A DNA stretch of 64,000 nt from contig NZ_FNIX01000008.1 in assembly GCF_900104175.1 (NCBI RefSeq), forward strand, positions 186,001 through 250,000, in the 5' to 3' direction. Below the pieces are notes generated by a model that saw only the letters and a list, made by a program, of their open reading frames with translations, had not been told where the DNA came from and ran no database searches. Position 1 is the stretch's first letter, and each line of letters opens with the position of its first letter. The translations under genes were made by a program, and so were the position numbers. The DNA is from Lentzea jiangxiensis (GTDB lineage Bacteria; Actinomycetota; Actinomycetes; Mycobacteriales; Pseudonocardiaceae). This document shows positions 52,657 to 61,775 of the stretch, piece by piece.

Positions 52657-53974
52657 GCGGCCGTTCGCAGGCACGCCCCGCCCGCAGCAGGAGCGACTCG
52701 GCCAGCGGTCGTCCCAGCAGCTGCAAGCCGATGGGCAGACCGGCCCGGTCAGTCCCCACCGGCACCGTCAGCGCCGGCACGCCGGTGATGTTGGCGGGCG
52801 CCGACAGCCGCACGTAGGCGTCGGACACGCTCTCCGTCGTGCCGTCCGGCCAGGTGACGGTCTCCTGCCCGGCCGGCACCGCCGTCATCGGAACAGCCGG
52901 GGCCGCGATCACGTCGACCTGCTCCAGCATGCGCAGCCACTCCCGCCGCAGCAGCGTGCGGGCCCGGCGAGCCCGCAGGTGGTCACCGGCGGACAGCAGC
53001 TCACCGGCTTCGAGGAGGACGCGGACGTCGGCCGCGTACAGCTCGGGGGCCGTCCGCAGCGTCCGCTCGTGGTAGGCGGTGGCCTCCGGGACCATCAGAC
53101 CCCATTGAACCGCCTGGACGTAGCGCGTCATCGGGATCTCCACCTCGACCAGCCGGGCGCCGAGCGACTCCAGCCGTTCGATCGCCCGGCGCACAACGGT
53201 TTCCACTTCGGGGTCCACGTGGTCGAAGTAGTAGTTGCGCGGCACGCCCACGCGCAGTCCGGCCACATCTCCGTCCACGGCGGACGGCTCGCCCCCGGTC
53301 AGGGCCGGTAGGACGAGCGCGGCGTCCTCGACCGTGCGGGTGAGCGGACCGACGTGGTCCAGCGACCAGGACAACGGGACCACTCCGTCCCGCGGCACCA
53401 GGTCGTACGTCGGTTTCAGGCCGACGACCCCGTTCAACGCGGCGGGCACGCGGATGGAGCCACCGGTGTCGGTCCCCAGCGCGAACGCCGCCGTGCCCGC
53501 CGCCACGGCGACGGCCGACCCGCCGCTGGACCCCCCGGCGATCCGTCCGGCGTCGCGCACGTTCGCGGTCTGCGGGGTGATCAGCCCGTAGGCGAACTCG
53601 TGCGTGTGGGTCTTGCCCACCAGCACCGCGCCCGCGCCGGTCAGGCGCGCCGCCACCGCGCTGTCGGCGTCGGCGCGGTGCCCTGCCCGGACGCGCGAGC
53701 TCCCGCTGGTCGGCAGGCCGGCGACGTCGACCATGTCCTTGAGGGCCATCGGCATCCCGTGGAGCGGACCGCGAAGCGTCCCCGCCGCGATGTCGCGCTC
53801 AGCCTGCCGGGCCGCCGCCCGCGCCCGGTCCGCAGTCACCGTGACGTAGGCGTTGAGGCGGGGTTCGACCTCCTCCAGGCGTGTCAGCACCGAGTCGAGG
53901 AGCTCGACGGGGGACAGCTCGCGGGCGCCCACGGCGCGCGAGGCCGCGGCGAGGGTCAGTTCATGCGGTCGCAT
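52637..53974 (-). CDS. Amidase signature family hydrolase
   Basis: The 445-residue enzyme has the full Ser-cisSer-Lys triad: Lys79 in MPMALKDMVDVAG, cis-Ser149 in IAGGSSGGSAVAVAAG and the nucleophile Ser173 in LGTDTGGSIRVPAALNGV. It should hydrolyse a primary or N-substituted amide. ATG 53974 lies within the end of the small upstream gene (14-base overlap), so the pair is coupled. The upstream partner looks like AtzG, and the amidase is then the AtzE-like subunit. Confidence 0.92.
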   Translation of the reverse strand: MRPHELTLAAASRAVGARELSPVELLDSVLTRLEEVEPRLNAYVTVTADRARAAARQAERDIAAGTLRGPLHGMPMALKDMVDVAGLPTSGSSRVRAGHRADADSAVAARLTGAGAVLVGKTHTHEFAYGLITPQTANVRDAGRIAGGSSGGSAVAVAAGTAAFALGTDTGGSIRVPAALNGVVGLKPTYDLVPRDGVVPLSWSLDHVGPLTRTVEDAALVLPALTGGEPSAVDGDVAGLRVGVPRNYYFDHVDPEVETVVRRAIERLESLGARLVEVEIPMTRYVQAVQWGLMVPEATAYHERTLRTAPELYAADVRVLLEAGELLSAGDHLRARRARTLLRREWLRMLEQVDVIAAPAVPMTAVPAGQETVTWPDGTTESVSDAYVRLSAPANITGVPALTVPVGTDRAGLPIGLQLLGRPLAESLLLRAGRACERPLTLAGS

Positions 53975-54149
53975 CGGTCTCTCCCGCGTGGAACGGTGCC
54001 GTGTCCCCGAGGTCCAGCTCTCGCAGGACTGAGACGACGGAGTGGATGTGGTCGGCCGTGGCGGCCACGACGGCGTGGCGGTCATTGGGTAGGGACAGCC
54101 CGGCACGGGCGGCCCAGCGCGCCGCTTCCCCCGGCGTGAGGCTGGACAT
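53961..54149 (-). CDS. AtzG-like (GatC-fold) small subunit
   Basis: The 62-residue protein (MSSLTPGEAARWAARAGLSL, NDRHAVVAATADHIHSVVSV, LRELDLGDTAPFHAG) matches the DUF4089/AtzG-like family, which wraps around the partner amidase as GatC does around GatA. ATG 54149 has GGAGG five bases upstream; an earlier in-frame ATG lies at 54161. It overlaps the amidase start. The pairing suggests a 1-carboxybiuret-hydrolase-like or urea-derivative amidase, but the substrate is not fixed by sequence. Confidence 0.75.
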   Translation of the reverse strand: MSSLTPGEAARWAARAGLSLPNDRHAVVAATADHIHSVVSVLRELDLGDTAPFHAGETDATA

Positions 54150-54205
54150 CGACACCTCCAAAGGCTAAGACTTTGCTTTAGTCGAGACTAAGCCCTACCG
54201 TGGCT

Positions 54206-54226
54206 TAAAGCAAACAAGTTGCTTTA
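54206..54226. promoter_or_regulatory. Perfect TetR operator before the MBL-fold gene
   Basis: TAAAGCAA, ACAAG, TTGCTTTA forms a perfect 8-5-8 palindrome between the divergent AtzG-like and MBL-fold genes. A half-site TTGCTTTA occurs at 54173-54180. It therefore can control both directions. Confidence 0.85.
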
Positions 54227-54241
54227 GCGTGAGAGGAAGGC

Positions 54242-55119
54242 ATGACCACCTCGACGTGGACCATCGGCGAGATGACCGTGCACCGGGTGGACGAGGTGCT
54301 GCTGCCGCCCGCCACCGGCCCCTGGCTGCTGCCGGGGGCGACCCCGGAGGTCGTCGCCGGGCACGACTGGCTCCGCCCCGACCTCGCCGGGACGACGGAG
54401 TGCTGCGCCTCGCCAGCCACAGCTTCGGAGTGTCGGCGGGAGGACTGCGCATCCTCGTGGACACCGGGATCGGCAACGGCAAGCAGCGCGCGAACCCGGC
54501 GTGGCACGGCCTGCGCACCGGCTACCTGGACCGGCTCGCCGAGGCCGGCTTCGCGCCGGAGTCGGTCGACCTGGTCGTGCTCACTCACCTGCACACCGAC
54601 CACGTCGGCTGGAACACCCGGATGGACGGCGGCACCTGGGTGCCCACGTTCCCGCACGCGCGCTACCTGACCTCGCGGGTGGAGCGGGAGTTCTGGGCCG
54701 GCTGCGCGATGGACGAGCCGCGCCGGCAGATGTTCCGCGACTCGGTGCTGCCGGTCGAGGACGCGGGCCAGCTCGACCTCGTCGACGTCCCTGCGGACGG
54801 CACCGAGGTGGCACCAGGGGTGCGCCTGGTGCCCACACCGGGCCACACACCGGGGCACGTCGCGGTGCGGCTGGACAGCGGCGGGCAGACGGCACTGATC
54901 ACCGGCGACTGCGTGCACCACCCGGTCCAGGTGCCGCGACCGGACATCACCAGCTGCGCGGACGTCGACCCCGCGCTCGCGGAGAGCACCCGCCGCGACC
55001 TGCTCACCTCGCTCGCCGGGACCGGAACCCTGGTGCTGGGCACGCACTTCCCACCGCCGACGGCCGGGCAAGTCGTCGTTGACGACGAAGGTCTGCGCTG
55101 GGTGCCGATCGGGTCCTGA
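54242..55119 (+). pseudogene. Metallo-beta-lactamase-fold hydrolase with one frameshift
   Basis: From ATG 54242 (GAGAGGAAGG upstream) the frame reads WTIGEMTVHRVDEVLLPPAT and AGHDWLRPD, then one base is missing near 54385 and the protein continues as LRLASHSFGVSAGGLRILVD, VVLTHLHTDHVGWNTRMDGG, VPTPGHTPGHVAVRLDSGG and ALITGDCVHHPVQ. The metal-binding HxHxDH, the second His (PGH) and the GDC Asp-equivalent position are all intact. This is a lactonase/quorum-quenching-type MBL enzyme. The conservation on both sides of a single shift in a GCCGGGACG context suggests either a very recent mutation or a sequencing error. Confidence 0.8.
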
Positions 55120-55145
55120 CCGCTCGGCCGCTCCGGCCTCCGGCC

Positions 55146-55180
55146 ATGACTCCCGTGTTCATCTGAACACGGGAAGTCAT
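55146..55180 (+). terminator. Hairpin terminator of the MBL-fold gene
   Basis: TCCCGTGTTCA pairs with TGAACACGGGA around a two-base TC spacer, with ATGAC/GTCAT extending the stem past a one-base bulge. It lies 27 bases after the stop codon. Confidence 0.8.
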
Positions 55181-55217
55181 AGCCGGGAGGAGAGCAGTAA
55201 CAGCGAGTTACCTCGCA

Positions 55218-55665
55218 ATGCGGGATACGTCACGTGCTCGGCGTGTAGCACGACGGGAAGGGCTCGTCGAGCGCATCGCCGCGCGACAGATTCCGTCCCA
55301 GCTCCACTCCACCGCCGCGCGCGGCGGCCCAACTCGAACGGCGACCTGCTCGCGCAACTCAACGCCGAACCCGCGCCCACTCCCTGGCCAACGTCGAGTA
55401 CACCGGCGACCTCGTCACCGACTCCAGCACCGAACTCGACGCGCTCGCGATCGGATTCCGCGAACGCACCGGGCGCCAGGACGAACGGTTCCGCCTCGCC
55501 ACCGACGCCGACTACTGGTTCGTCCTGTGCTTCCGCGGCCATGAGAAGAAGGCGCCTACGCCCGGCTCTATGCACATCGGAGACACCTACCTCGACGGCC
55601 AAGCCGCCGCCGTGATCCTCGGCGCCGGCCTACCCAACACCACCACCGATGACCGAGACGAGTGA
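55218..55665 (+). pseudogene. Frameshifted plasmid/phage-type hypothetical protein
   Basis: Rightward frames give RREGLVERIAARQIPSQ, then GDLLAQLNAEP, then the clean run SLANVEYTGDLVTDSSTELD, IGFRERTGRQDERFRLATDA, DYWFVLCFRGHEKKA and MHIGDTYLDGQAAAVILGAG to the stop. Similar short proteins with an ATDADYWFxLCF core sit next to replication or integration genes in actinomycete mobile elements. At least two frameshifts lie before the clean run. Function unknown. Confidence 0.45.
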
Positions 55666-55992
55666 TCAGGATGTTTCGCCGCTTCGCGGTGGGCCACCGA
55701 ACCCAGACCAGCACCTGATCGACAGCAAGCAGCAGTGGCTCGCACAGTGTTCGGGCACGGTCTTGCCGAAGCCCACGCGGTAAGGGCCGGGCCGCGCTGC
55801 TCGGCGCGTTCAGTGGGTCGGGGTCAGAAGTCGGTCCAACTCATCACAGCGACATCGACCACCACTTGGTCTCTAACGGACTGGACAAGTGCCTCAGCAG
55901 CGAGAGAACCTGATGCTGCGAAACGGCCGACCACGTGAGTTCGTGCCGTGGCGATGTGGGCTGCGCCTCGGTGTGGCTGCAGCGGCAGAGTC
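55666..55992. other. Intergenic stretch, nothing recognised
   Basis: About 330 bases between the relic and the leftward membrane-protein gene; no credible frame or hairpin. Confidence 0.4.
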
Positions 55993-56583
55993 TCACATGG
56001 CGAGGACGGCCAGCCGACGACGCTCCAGGAACGCTGCCAGCACGTAGGCTCCGCCGCCCGCCACGGCGAGCACACCGAAGAAGCCTGCTCCGGGAACGAA
56101 CAGAGCTGCGGCGGCGACTAGTGCTAGCCAGGTGCCCAGGTTGTAGTGCAGGGCGTTGCCGCGAATGGCGCCCTCCGCGATGTAGATCAGGCCGACGACG
56201 ATGGCTGAGCCGGCGGGCCAGAGCACGGTCTGCAACTCCGGCTTGTCGAACACCGTGCTCAAGCCGGTGACCGCCAAAGCCAGCGCGGCGAATCCGGTGG
56301 CCCAGGCGATGCCGACGAGTTTCTCAGCTCGTCGCCGCACTTCGGAGGCGAACCGCTGGGCGCGCAGCGACGCGGTCATCGCGAAGATCACGCCGGTGAG
56401 GATGCCTGTGGCCAGCAATGCGATTGGCAGCCACGAAGGCATGATGACAAGGTCCCCTTTGGACAGCAGCGCCGCGCCGTGACCGAAGAAGTAGGCGAAT
56501 GCGAAGCCCAGGTAGGCCGCGCGGTTGTCGACTTCGTCGGAGGGAACGGCGACCGCGGCACGGACAACGGCAGGGTTGATCAT
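55993..56583 (-). CDS. Integral membrane protein, unassigned
   Basis: The 196-residue product has five or six hydrophobic helices (AAYLGFAFAYFFGHGAALLS, WLPIALLATGILTGVIFAMT, IAWATGFAALALAVTGL, WPAGSAIVVGLIYIAEGAI, WLALVAAAALFVPGAGFFGV, LAVAGGGAYVLAAFL). Homologous-looking proteins occur in actinomycetes and are usually left unnamed. A short acidic N-terminus (MINPAVVRAAVAVPSDEVDN) precedes the first helix. ATG 56583. Upstream are about 270 bases without a gene. Confidence 0.65.
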   Translation of the reverse strand: MINPAVVRAAVAVPSDEVDNRAAYLGFAFAYFFGHGAALLSKGDLVIMPSWLPIALLATGILTGVIFAMTASLRAQRFASEVRRRAEKLVGIAWATGFAALALAVTGLSTVFDKPELQTVLWPAGSAIVVGLIYIAEGAIRGNALHYNLGTWLALVAAAALFVPGAGFFGVLAVAGGGAYVLAAFLERRRLAVLAM

Positions 56584-56850
56584 GAGGACTCCTGGAAGGT
56601 CAGATGGAGGAATTGCTCAGCGGGATGCCCTGACGAAGAACTGGAGCGGGCAGCTGATCGAGGTGTACTGGTCGCCAGCTGCGCCAGCTCAACCAGGACG
56701 TAACGGCGCACCCGGGCGAGAGGCCCCGGAGGGAACAGCCGCAGAGCAGGTTCGGGACTTGCTGTGCGGGCGCTGAGGTGCGCCGCTGACAGATCGACGA
56801 GGTCGGTGCTCGCGTCGGGGGACGAGTCGCGGGGTCGCGGAGTGGTCCGT

Positions 56851-57888
56851 TCACTGCTCCGCGATGATGACGACCTTGCCCAGCACCGTGCGCGACTCCG
56901 CCAGGGCCAGTGCGGCAGAAGCCTCTGCCAACGGGAAGCGCGCGGCGATGTGCGGCGTCAGCGCACCAGCCGCGACCAGGCGCAGCACCTGCGTGAGGTC
57001 TTCGGCGAGGCGGGCGCGGAACACGGCCGGGCGGAGTCGCTTGCCGGCCCAGAAGTTGTAGAAGCCCGCGCGCCTGCCGTTGGGCAGTGCGTTCCAGATC
57101 ATCAGGCGGCCGAACACCTTGAGCACCGGCAGCGACGCGTTTCCCGGCTCGTCCTTCGTCGCGGCCGAGCCGTAGCTGATCAGCGCGCCACCACGGCGCA
57201 GCAGTCGCCAAGAGTCATGCACCGTGGGACCACCGACGTGGTCGAACACCGCATCCACGCCCTCGGGCGCGAGCTCGTGGATCTTGTTGTACATGGCCGG
57301 GTCGCGGTAGTCGACGGGAACGGCACCCAGCTCCCGGACGGCGTCGTGGTGGCGTGCTGAAGCCGTGCCGATCACCCTGATGCCGGCATGACGGGCCAGC
57401 TGCACCAACGTCGACCCGACGCCGCCGTTCGCACCCAATACGACGATGGTGTCGCCGCGCTTCACCTTCGCAGCTCGGTACAACATCTGCCATGCTGTGA
57501 CGCCGTTGAGCACCACAGCCACGGCCACGGCGGCGTCGATGTCGTCCGGCACCGGAACCAGGTCCGCAGCCTCGACGATCAGCCGACTCGCCCACCCTCC
57601 GATCTTGGTGACCGCGGCAAATCGTTTCCCGCGCAGTCCGCGGTCGACGCCGGGCCCGGTTCCCACGACCGTGCCGACCACGTCGTACCCAGGCACGAAG
57701 GGGAATGAGGGCTGATCGTAGTACTTGCCCACGCGCATCTGCTGTTCAGCGAAGGAGACGCCTGTGGCCTCCATGCGCAGGACGACCTGGCCCGCTGCCG
57801 GCGCGGGTAGATCGCGGGCCTGGACCAGCAGACCAGCGGGCTCGACGACGCCCGGCAGGACGATTTCAGTGGTGGAGGTGATGCTCAT
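56851..57888 (-). CDS. Quinone oxidoreductase-like MDR protein
   Basis: The 345-residue protein has the MDR N-terminal fold (VLRMEATGVSFAEQQMRVGK, FVPGYDVVGTVVGTGPGVD) and the Rossmann IVVLGANGGVGSTLVQLARH followed by GIRVIGTASARHHDAVRELG. Zinc-binding cysteines are absent. A hydrophobic-aromatic insert (VFGRLMIWNALPNGRRAGFY) after the NADP domain distinguishes it from the two other MDR proteins in this window. ATG 57888. No regulator is adjacent. Confidence 0.9.
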   Translation of the reverse strand: MSITSTTEIVLPGVVEPAGLLVQARDLPAPAAGQVVLRMEATGVSFAEQQMRVGKYYDQPSFPFVPGYDVVGTVVGTGPGVDRGLRGKRFAAVTKIGGWASRLIVEAADLVPVPDDIDAAVAVAVVLNGVTAWQMLYRAAKVKRGDTIVVLGANGGVGSTLVQLARHAGIRVIGTASARHHDAVRELGAVPVDYRDPAMYNKIHELAPEGVDAVFDHVGGPTVHDSWRLLRRGGALISYGSAATKDEPGNASLPVLKVFGRLMIWNALPNGRRAGFYNFWAGKRLRPAVFRARLAEDLTQVLRLVAAGALTPHIAARFPLAEASAALALAESRTVLGKVVIIAEQ

Positions 57889-58409
57889 GGTGACTCCTTG
57901 AAACCCGATTCGTGCTTGCAGAGGTGAACTGGCGAACGAGGGTGACGACGAACGCGCGGTCGCGCTTCGACCTCAGGGCGCGGAAACACGTGACCAGCAA
58001 CGTCCCGGATGGACTGCGATCAGGCGCACCTGCGGTTCTGCGGAAGCGCGTTCGGCGTCATGAGCCTCTTGGGTTTTCAGACCTCGATCGCGGACTACGT
58101 TCGCGGCTGGTCTCCCGGCGCAACCCGTGACCGGGTGCTGTACAAGGTGGTTCGGCCCGACCGGCTTCCTCGCGGTTGGCCTGGACCTGAATGAAACAGC
58201 TCGTGCGTAATGATTTGACTCTGTCTTGTGCCGGCTCCGTTTGGTGCGGTGCTTCGGCTTCGGTTGGCCGTTGGCGGGTCTGGTCGTCCAGTGCGACCGC
58301 ACCCGTCCGGCCACCTCGCCGATCACGATCTGGTTCTGCACCTCGTCGGCCAACCGCTATGCGGTCAACCGGCGGTATCGCCGGTGACCGCGTCCAGGGC
58401 GTGTCCGGG
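57889..58409. other. Intergenic stretch, possible transposase tail
   Basis: A leftward frame ending near 58150-58353 (LADEVQNQIVIGEVAGRVRS then HWTTRPANGQPKPKHRTK) is protein-like and basic, and may be the C-terminal tail of a transposase, but I cannot place it in a family. Nothing else is visible. Confidence 0.35.
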
Positions 58410-58814
58410 TCAGTCGTCCAGGCCGGCGCCGACGAAGGTCGGCACTTCGGCGATCTTCGCGGCGACGTCCGGATTGTGCTCGTTGCGGCGCCGGTGCAGC
58501 TCCTGGATCTTGGAGTACAGCTCGGGGTCGTCGTCGTCGCTGATGTCGAAGATTTCGAGCCGCTCGGCCAGGTGCAGTCCGATGCGGTCGGTCTCGTAGG
58601 TGGACGGATGGGTCAGGTACGCGAAGAGACCGTCGAGGTCTTCGACAGCGAAAACCGCGCTGTACTCAAAGTCGCCTCCGTGGTCACGGCCCACCAGGAA
58701 CGACTTGACGGCGGGGTTCGAGCGGCCCTGATTGCGCCATGACTCCAGCGCTTCCTCGATCTGTTCGGGCGTCGCCGTGGCCTTCAAGGTGGCTCGATTG
58801 ATGTGGTAGATCAT
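58410..58814 (-). CDS. Dabb (stress-responsive A/B barrel) protein
   Basis: The 134-residue protein has the Dabb pattern: MIYHINRATLKATATPEQIE, PAVKSFLVGRDHGGDFEYSA, VFAVEDLDGLFAYLTHPSTY then ETDRIGLHLAERLEIFD. Members form dimeric alpha/beta barrels; some are aldolase-cyclases in polyketide or olivetolic-acid-type pathways, others are stress proteins. The C-terminal acidic and basic tail (about residues 95-134) is an extension. ATG 58814 follows operator sites directly. It is divergent from a TetR gene. Confidence 0.85.
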   Translation of the reverse strand: MIYHINRATLKATATPEQIEEALESWRNQGRSNPAVKSFLVGRDHGGDFEYSAVFAVEDLDGLFAYLTHPSTYETDRIGLHLAERLEIFDISDDDDPELYSKIQELHRRRNEHNPDVAAKIAEVPTFVGAGLDD

Positions 58815-58829
58815 TGCTCACGCCTCACT

Positions 58830-58862
58830 TCTAACGTTGTTTGATTTTCTAACGTCGTTAGA
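58830..58862. promoter_or_regulatory. TetR operator pair before the Dabb gene
   Basis: TCTAACGTCGTTAGA (58848-58862) is a 7-1-7 palindrome and TCTAACGTTGTTTGA (58830-58844) a degenerate copy 18 bases away. They lie between the divergent Dabb and TetR genes. Confidence 0.75.
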
Positions 58863-58938
58863 CTAGGCACGGCTTCGGGCTGCTGTCAAGATTGGCATGT
58901 CCGGTGTTCGAGCGATCCACCGAAAGCGAGCGACGACC

Positions 58939-59577
58939 ATGGCCACGAGCACGAGGCGGGCCCTCGAACGAGCACGCATCCGCGAACAGATCATCGAAAC
59001 CGCGTTGGGCATCCTCGAGTCCGAGGGGGTGGCAGCCCTGACCGTCCGGCGAATCGCGACTGACATCGAGTACGCCGCGCCCATCGTCTACCAGTACTTC
59101 GCCAACAAGGACGCGCTCGTGCTGGAGCTCGTCACGCGCGGTTACCAGCTCCTGCAGAACGACATGCGGCTCGCCTCCGAGGAACCCGACATCGACCGGC
59201 GGATACTGCGACTCGCGTCCGAGTACGTCCGGTTCGCCGGTGAGCACCCGCATCTCTACAAGATCATGAACGACACCACGGTGGATGCGAACGCACGCCA
59301 GCGCGCGGCCCAACCGGGCACCGAAATCCTCAAGGAACTACTCGCCTGCTGGGCGAGCGAGCACGACGTGGTGCTGGCCGACTTCGGCGAAGCCTGCGAG
59401 ATCGTTTGGGGGATGCTCTACGGGATCGCCTCGCTCGGCCACCTCGGCACCATCGGCAACGAGCGTGCCAGGCGGCTTGCTGTGCAAGCCTTTCGCGCGA
59501 TTCTTTCCGGCTGGTCGAACGAAGTACCGGGAATGAGCAGCCCGTACGGGGGTCATTCCACGCAGACGCGCACTTGA
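58939..59577 (+). CDS. TetR-family transcriptional regulator
   Basis: The 212-residue product has a TetR head (RARIREQIIETALGILESEG, VAALTVRRIATDIEYAAPIV, YQYFANKDALVLELV) and a TetR_C_13-like C-terminal domain (YGIASLGHLG). ATG 58939 starts at MATSTRRAL; the in-frame ATG at 58897 would add 14 residues. Probably represses the divergent Dabb gene through the TCTAACG sites. It converges on the broken dehydrogenase operon. Confidence 0.88.
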   Translation: MATSTRRALERARIREQIIETALGILESEGVAALTVRRIATDIEYAAPIVYQYFANKDALVLELVTRGYQLLQNDMRLASEEPDIDRRILRLASEYVRFAGEHPHLYKIMNDTTVDANARQRAAQPGTEILKELLACWASEHDVVLADFGEACEIVWGMLYGIASLGHLGTIGNERARRLAVQAFRAILSGWSNEVPGMSSPYGGHSTQTRT

Positions 59578-59959
59578 GCGCAGCTGCTCGTCGGAAAGTG
59601 GTTGCAGGGCTAGACGCTCTTGACGACGCCGGCGAGGCAGCAGCCTCCCAACCACCCTGGGGACGCTGTTGCCCTGGCGTAGCAAGCCGACGCGAGCCCA
59701 CAGCGGCACCACCGCAGGATCAGGGGCGAGCCGACTCGGATGGAACACCGGATCAGCCTCAGCACGGACAACAGACGGCGTGTGCACGATCGATCACCAT
59801 GACGGTGTTGTCGTGCGGATGTGGCGGCTTCGGGTCGGCAGCCAGGCGAACGGACGGTGACTCCCAGTGCCGGATCTCGCGACAGCACGAGGTCGCGACG
59901 GTGACGATGCGCTGGTCCTCGCTCTCGACGAGACACCAGGCCACCTGATCCGCCGTGCG
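59578..59959. other. Decayed stretch after the truncated dehydrogenase gene
   Basis: A leftward frame (about 59959 to 59759) reads DQVAWCLVESEDQRIVTVAT and SCCREIRHWES before its stop. It is protein-like but in a different frame from the truncated dehydrogenase; it may be the tail of another gene joined by deletion. Unrecognised. Confidence 0.35.
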
Positions 59960-60206
59960 CGGTGTCCAGTGATGTGACGCGCCCCTTCGCAATGGTGCTG
60001 AAGCGCAGCGCCGCGTACACCATTCCGTCCATGACGTGCTCGGCGGCGAACCGCGCCTCACCCCGCACCTTCGAAGGTCCGTCGAGACGCCGCCGCGGTG
60101 TGCCGACGAGTCCTTTCTCGACCTGCAACACCGGGTCGGGCCCGGCGCTGGGCGTCCAGCCGTCGGGCACCACCGCGACGGCGCTCTGCCTTCCTGGGGC
60201 GGTCAT
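59960..60206 (-). pseudogene. Truncated molybdopterin subunit of a CO/xanthine-dehydrogenase-type enzyme
   Basis: ATG 60206 lies seven bases after the FAD-subunit stop. The 82 remaining codons include VGTPRRRLDGPSKVRGEARF and AAEHVMDGMVYAALRFSTIA, then KGRVTSLDT, the conserved first motifs of the CoxL/XdhA large subunit. The normal subunit has about 700-800 residues. At 59960 the similarity ends abruptly and unrelated sequence follows, so the molybdenum-cofactor domains are lost and the enzyme cannot function from this locus. Confidence 0.75.
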
Positions 60207-60213
60207 GCCGGCC

Positions 60214-61181
60214 TCAGCTCGGCGAGTGCGCCAGCACGGTCACGATCGTGCGGCGAGCCAGTTCCACCTTGAAAGCGTTGCCGTCGAACGGTTGCGCGCC
60301 GGCCAGCTCGGCATCCGCGGCAGCGACGAACGCGGCCGTCGTGGGCGGGCCTCGCGCAGCAGTTCTTCGGCCTTTCGAGCCCGCCACGGCTTGGGTGCGA
60401 CCCCGCCCAGCGCGAGGCGTGCGCTTACGATCGTGTCGCCGTCGAGCTCGAGCCCGGCGGCCACGGAGACGAGGGCGAACGCGTAGCTGGCCCGGTCGCG
60501 GACCTTGCGGTACGCCGAGCGCGCGGCGAAACCCGCCGGCGGGAGTTCGCCCGCGGTGATGAGCTCGCCGGGTTCGAGCGTCGTCTCGAGGTCCGGACGA
60601 TCACCGGGGAGCCGGTGCAGGTCCGTCAGCGCGACACGGCGCTCGCCCGACGTGCCGGCCACGTGCACGACGGCGTCCAGCGCGACCAAGGCCACGGCCA
60701 TGTCCGACGGATGGGTGGCCGCACACGCCGGCGAACTGCCCAAGATCGCGAGATTGCGAGTGTGGCCCTCCCCCCGCGTCGCAGCCAGAACCCGGATCGC
60801 GCTTGTTGCAGCGGGAGCCGTCGCCGTCGTAGAAGTACGGGCAGCGGGTGCGCTGCACCAGGTTGCCGCCGACGGTCGCCATGTTGCGGATCTGCCCGGA
60901 AGCGCCGGCGACGATCGGGCGAGCGAGCACCGGGTACCTCTCCCGAACCGCCCGGTGCTCCGCCACGGCGGTGTTGCGGGCCGCCGCGCCGATCAGCAGG
61001 CCGCCGCCGTCGGTCTGCCGGATGTCCTTCGACAAGCCGGTCACGTCGACGAGCCGCGAGGGGTTCTCGATCCCCTGGCGCATCAGGTCGACGAGGTTCG
61101 TCCCGCCGCCGAGGTAGCGTGCTCGCCCGCTGCCCGCGAGCCGGCCACGTCGACGGCGCGGGAGTACTCGAACTCGATCAC
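60214..61181 (-). pseudogene. FAD-binding middle subunit (CoxM/XdhB type), three frameshifts
   Basis: The GTG at 61181 overlaps the [2Fe-2S]-subunit stop (GTGA). The product reads [17 protein letters not shown], shifts near 61125 to [20 protein letters not shown], continues with [20 protein letters not shown] and [10 protein letters not shown], shifts near 60775 to [20 protein letters not shown] and [20 protein letters not shown], shifts near 60345 to [20 protein letters not shown] and ends [18 protein letters not shown]. The FAD motif ([15 protein letters not shown]) is intact. Three single-base or two-base changes break it. Confidence 0.75.
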
Positions 61182-61681
61182 GTGTCCAGCCCTCCGCACA
61201 CGTCGGCGATCGCCGCGACGATGCCGTTGTGGGCCCCGCACCGGCAAAGGTTCCCGCTCATCCGCTCACGCAGCTCCTCGCGGGCGAGCGCGATGCCGCC
61301 GGCGGCCACGTCCTCCGTGACGTTGCTCGGCACACCCCGCGCCACTTCTCGAGCCATTCCGATCGCGGAGCAGATCTGGCCCGGGGTGCAGTAGCCGCAC
61401 TGGAGGCCTTCGTGTTCGACGAAGGCCTCCTGCAACGGGTGGAGCGCTTCCCCGTCGGCGAGGCCTTCGATCGTGGTCACCACACGGCCGTCGTACTGCG
61501 CGGCCAGAGCCAGGCACGACACGATCCGATCCCCGTCGACCTGAACGGTGCACGCTCCGCACGCCCCCTGGTCGCACCCCTTCTTCGTGCCGTGGAGACC
61601 GAGGTGCTCCCGGAGGAAGTCCAGCAGGGAAACGCGGGCGTCGATCGGGCGCTGCTCCTTCGAGCCGTTCACGACGATCAC
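61178..61681 (-). CDS. [2Fe-2S] subunit of a CO/xanthine-dehydrogenase-type enzyme
   Basis: The 167-residue protein has a plant-type ferredoxin motif ([19 protein letters not shown] with a later Cys in VSCLALAA) and the second iron-sulfur motif ([15 protein letters not shown] and [12 protein letters not shown]), the pattern of CoxS/XdhC-type subunits. It passes electrons from the molybdenum subunit to the FAD subunit. GTG 61681 start. It is intact, but both partners downstream are broken, so the complex is probably not assembled. Confidence 0.9.
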   Translation of the reverse strand: MIVVNGSKEQRPIDARVSLLDFLREHLGLHGTKKGCDQGACGACTVQVDGDRIVSCLALAAQYDGRVVTTIEGLADGEALHPLQEAFVEHEGLQCGYCTPGQICSAIGMAREVARGVPSNVTEDVAAGGIALAREELRERMSGNLCRCGAHNGIVAAIADVCGGLDT

Positions 61682-61775
61682 CCGGCTTCATTCTTCATTT
61701 CACTGAAGTCCACTATCGACGCCTTCTCCGGACTCATGACCGATTCTTGGAAACGAAAGCGCACGGCTCGTGGGA

